From Anaerolineae bacterium (GTDB lineage: Bacteria > Chloroflexota > Anaerolineae > Anaerolineales > Villigracilaceae): DNA of 5,503 bases. Location: assembly GCA_003158885.1 (NCBI GenBank), contig PMLN01000255.1, forward strand, positions 1,566-7,068, read 5' to 3'. A program made the translations under genes and the position numbers. The notes beneath the pieces were generated by a model. It worked only from the letters and a program-made list of their open reading frames with translations. It ran no database searches and was not told where the DNA came from. This document shows positions 5,067-5,503 of the stretch, piece after piece (within the stretch, counting starts at the first letter, position 1; every line of letters begins with the position of its first letter).

Positions 5067-5503
5067 GTGAAACGTTCTGGCGAATATGCCCACCGCGGCG
5101 ACTATCATATCCATCCCGAAAAAGACTGGCCCTATCTGCCGGTCTATTTGCAGAAGATGGCCTTGGCGCGCAAGTTCTTGAATTCATGCTCCAGGGATCA
5201 GGTCATTTACGATATGGGCTGTGGCGAGGGCGTGCTGGTCAATGAATATCGCCAGGCGGGTTATCAGATCAGCGGCATGGATCTGAATTATTCGTCCGAG
5301 TTTATCCTTCAGCGCAATTTCTTGAATTCAGGGCTTGCCGATAACTCCGCCGATGTCATTATCTGTACGGACGTGATCGAACACTTGATTTTCTCGGATC
5401 AGGAAAAAGCCATCGCTGAGTTTGCGCGCATCCTCAAACCCGGCGGGCTGGCCTTGATCAGCGTCCCGAATCTCGCCCATCTGGCTTCGCGCATTTCCTT
5501 CTT
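5067..5503 (+). CDS. class I SAM-dependent methyltransferase (3'-partial)
   Basis: The first 145 residues of a Rossmann-fold methyltransferase; the gene continues past the window. The SAM-binding motif I is IYDMGCGEG (47-55), with Asp72 (in GMDLN) at the end of strand 2 expected to hold the ribose hydroxyls. TDVIEHL (101-107) is the strand-4 block typical of Methyltransf_11/Methyltransf_23 proteins, and LKPGGLALISVPN (123-135) is the strand-5 region. The N-terminal 40 residues (HRGDYHIHPEKDWPY and a short helix) precede the fold and may help choose the substrate. There is no signal peptide and no membrane helix in the visible part, so it is likely cytoplasmic. The start is GTG with GAGG 6 bases upstream. 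A 179-base repeat-bearing gap separates it from the membrane-protein gene, so it may be transcribed on its own. The glycan cluster suggests O- or C-methylation of a sugar or lipid intermediate, but the substrate cannot be read from the sequence. Confidence 0.92.
   Translation, partial: MKRSGEYAHRGDYHIHPEKDWPYLPVYLQKMALARKFLNSCSRDQVIYDMGCGEGVLVNEYRQAGYQISGMDLNYSSEFILQRNFLNSGLADNSADVIICTDVIEHLIFSDQEKAIAEFARILKPGGLALISVPNLAHLASRISF

Noticed and set aside
5038..5070. Ten-codon frame ATG...TGA (MTNIFFRGSS) whose stop overlaps the methyltransferase GTG
   Set aside because: The GTGA overlap is attractive for coupling, but AGG sits only 3 bases before the ATG and nothing else supports translation. 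The methyltransferase has its own GAGG at good spacing.
5175..5330. The 12-base word TTCTTGAATTCA occurs twice, at 5175-5186 and 5319-5330
   Set aside because: Both copies are in frame and encode FLNS in different parts of the methyltransferase fold. There is no flanking similarity, so chance codon use is enough.

Overview
The window is a dense, one-directional bacterial gene cluster for surface glycan or glycolipid assembly. It holds five protein-coding genes, all on the + strand, two of them cut by the window edges. No RNA genes, CRISPR arrays, transposases or other intact mobile elements were seen. Three of the four visible starts are GTG and base composition is moderately GC-rich by eye. 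The gene set, the large uncharacterised membrane protein and the short-period intergenic repeats fit an Anaerolineae-type member of the Chloroflexota best. That placement is an inference from general resemblance, not from a marker gene.

Layout. Positions 1-954 are nearly all of gmd, GDP-mannose 4,6-dehydratase, lacking only a few N-terminal residues. A 92-base gap (955-1046) holds a phased 10-base repeat inside a 6-bp inverted repeat, then a strong Shine-Dalgarno. Positions 1047-4887 are three tightly coupled genes: a DPM1/GtrB/ArnC-type family 2 glycosyltransferase with two C-terminal membrane helices (1047-2003), a COG0392/LPG_synthase_TM flippase-like membrane protein (2000-2917, 4-base overlap), and a 656-residue polytopic membrane protein with a soluble tail (2917-4887, 1-base overlap). 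A 179-base gap (4888-5066) holds a decayed GC palindrome, an 8-bp inverted repeat and divergently arranged 9-base repeat units. Positions 5067-5503 are the first 145 codons of a class I SAM-dependent methyltransferase that runs off the window.

How the genes may work together. Gmd makes GDP-4-keto-6-deoxymannose, the branch point to GDP-fucose, GDP-rhamnose and related 6-deoxysugars. The coupled trio reads as 'make, flip, transfer': charge a polyprenyl phosphate with a sugar on the cytoplasmic face, move it (or a related lipid) across the membrane, and have a GT-C-like enzyme use it outside. The methyltransferase could modify a sugar or lipid in the same pathway. The first step is supported by clear motifs. 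The flipping role is a family-based guess, and the transferase role of the third protein is inferred mainly from context.

The most noteworthy items are the overlapping three-gene cassette, the uncharacterised third protein with its conserved-looking blocks, and the 9-10-base periodic repeats placed just upstream of the GTG starts in both gaps.
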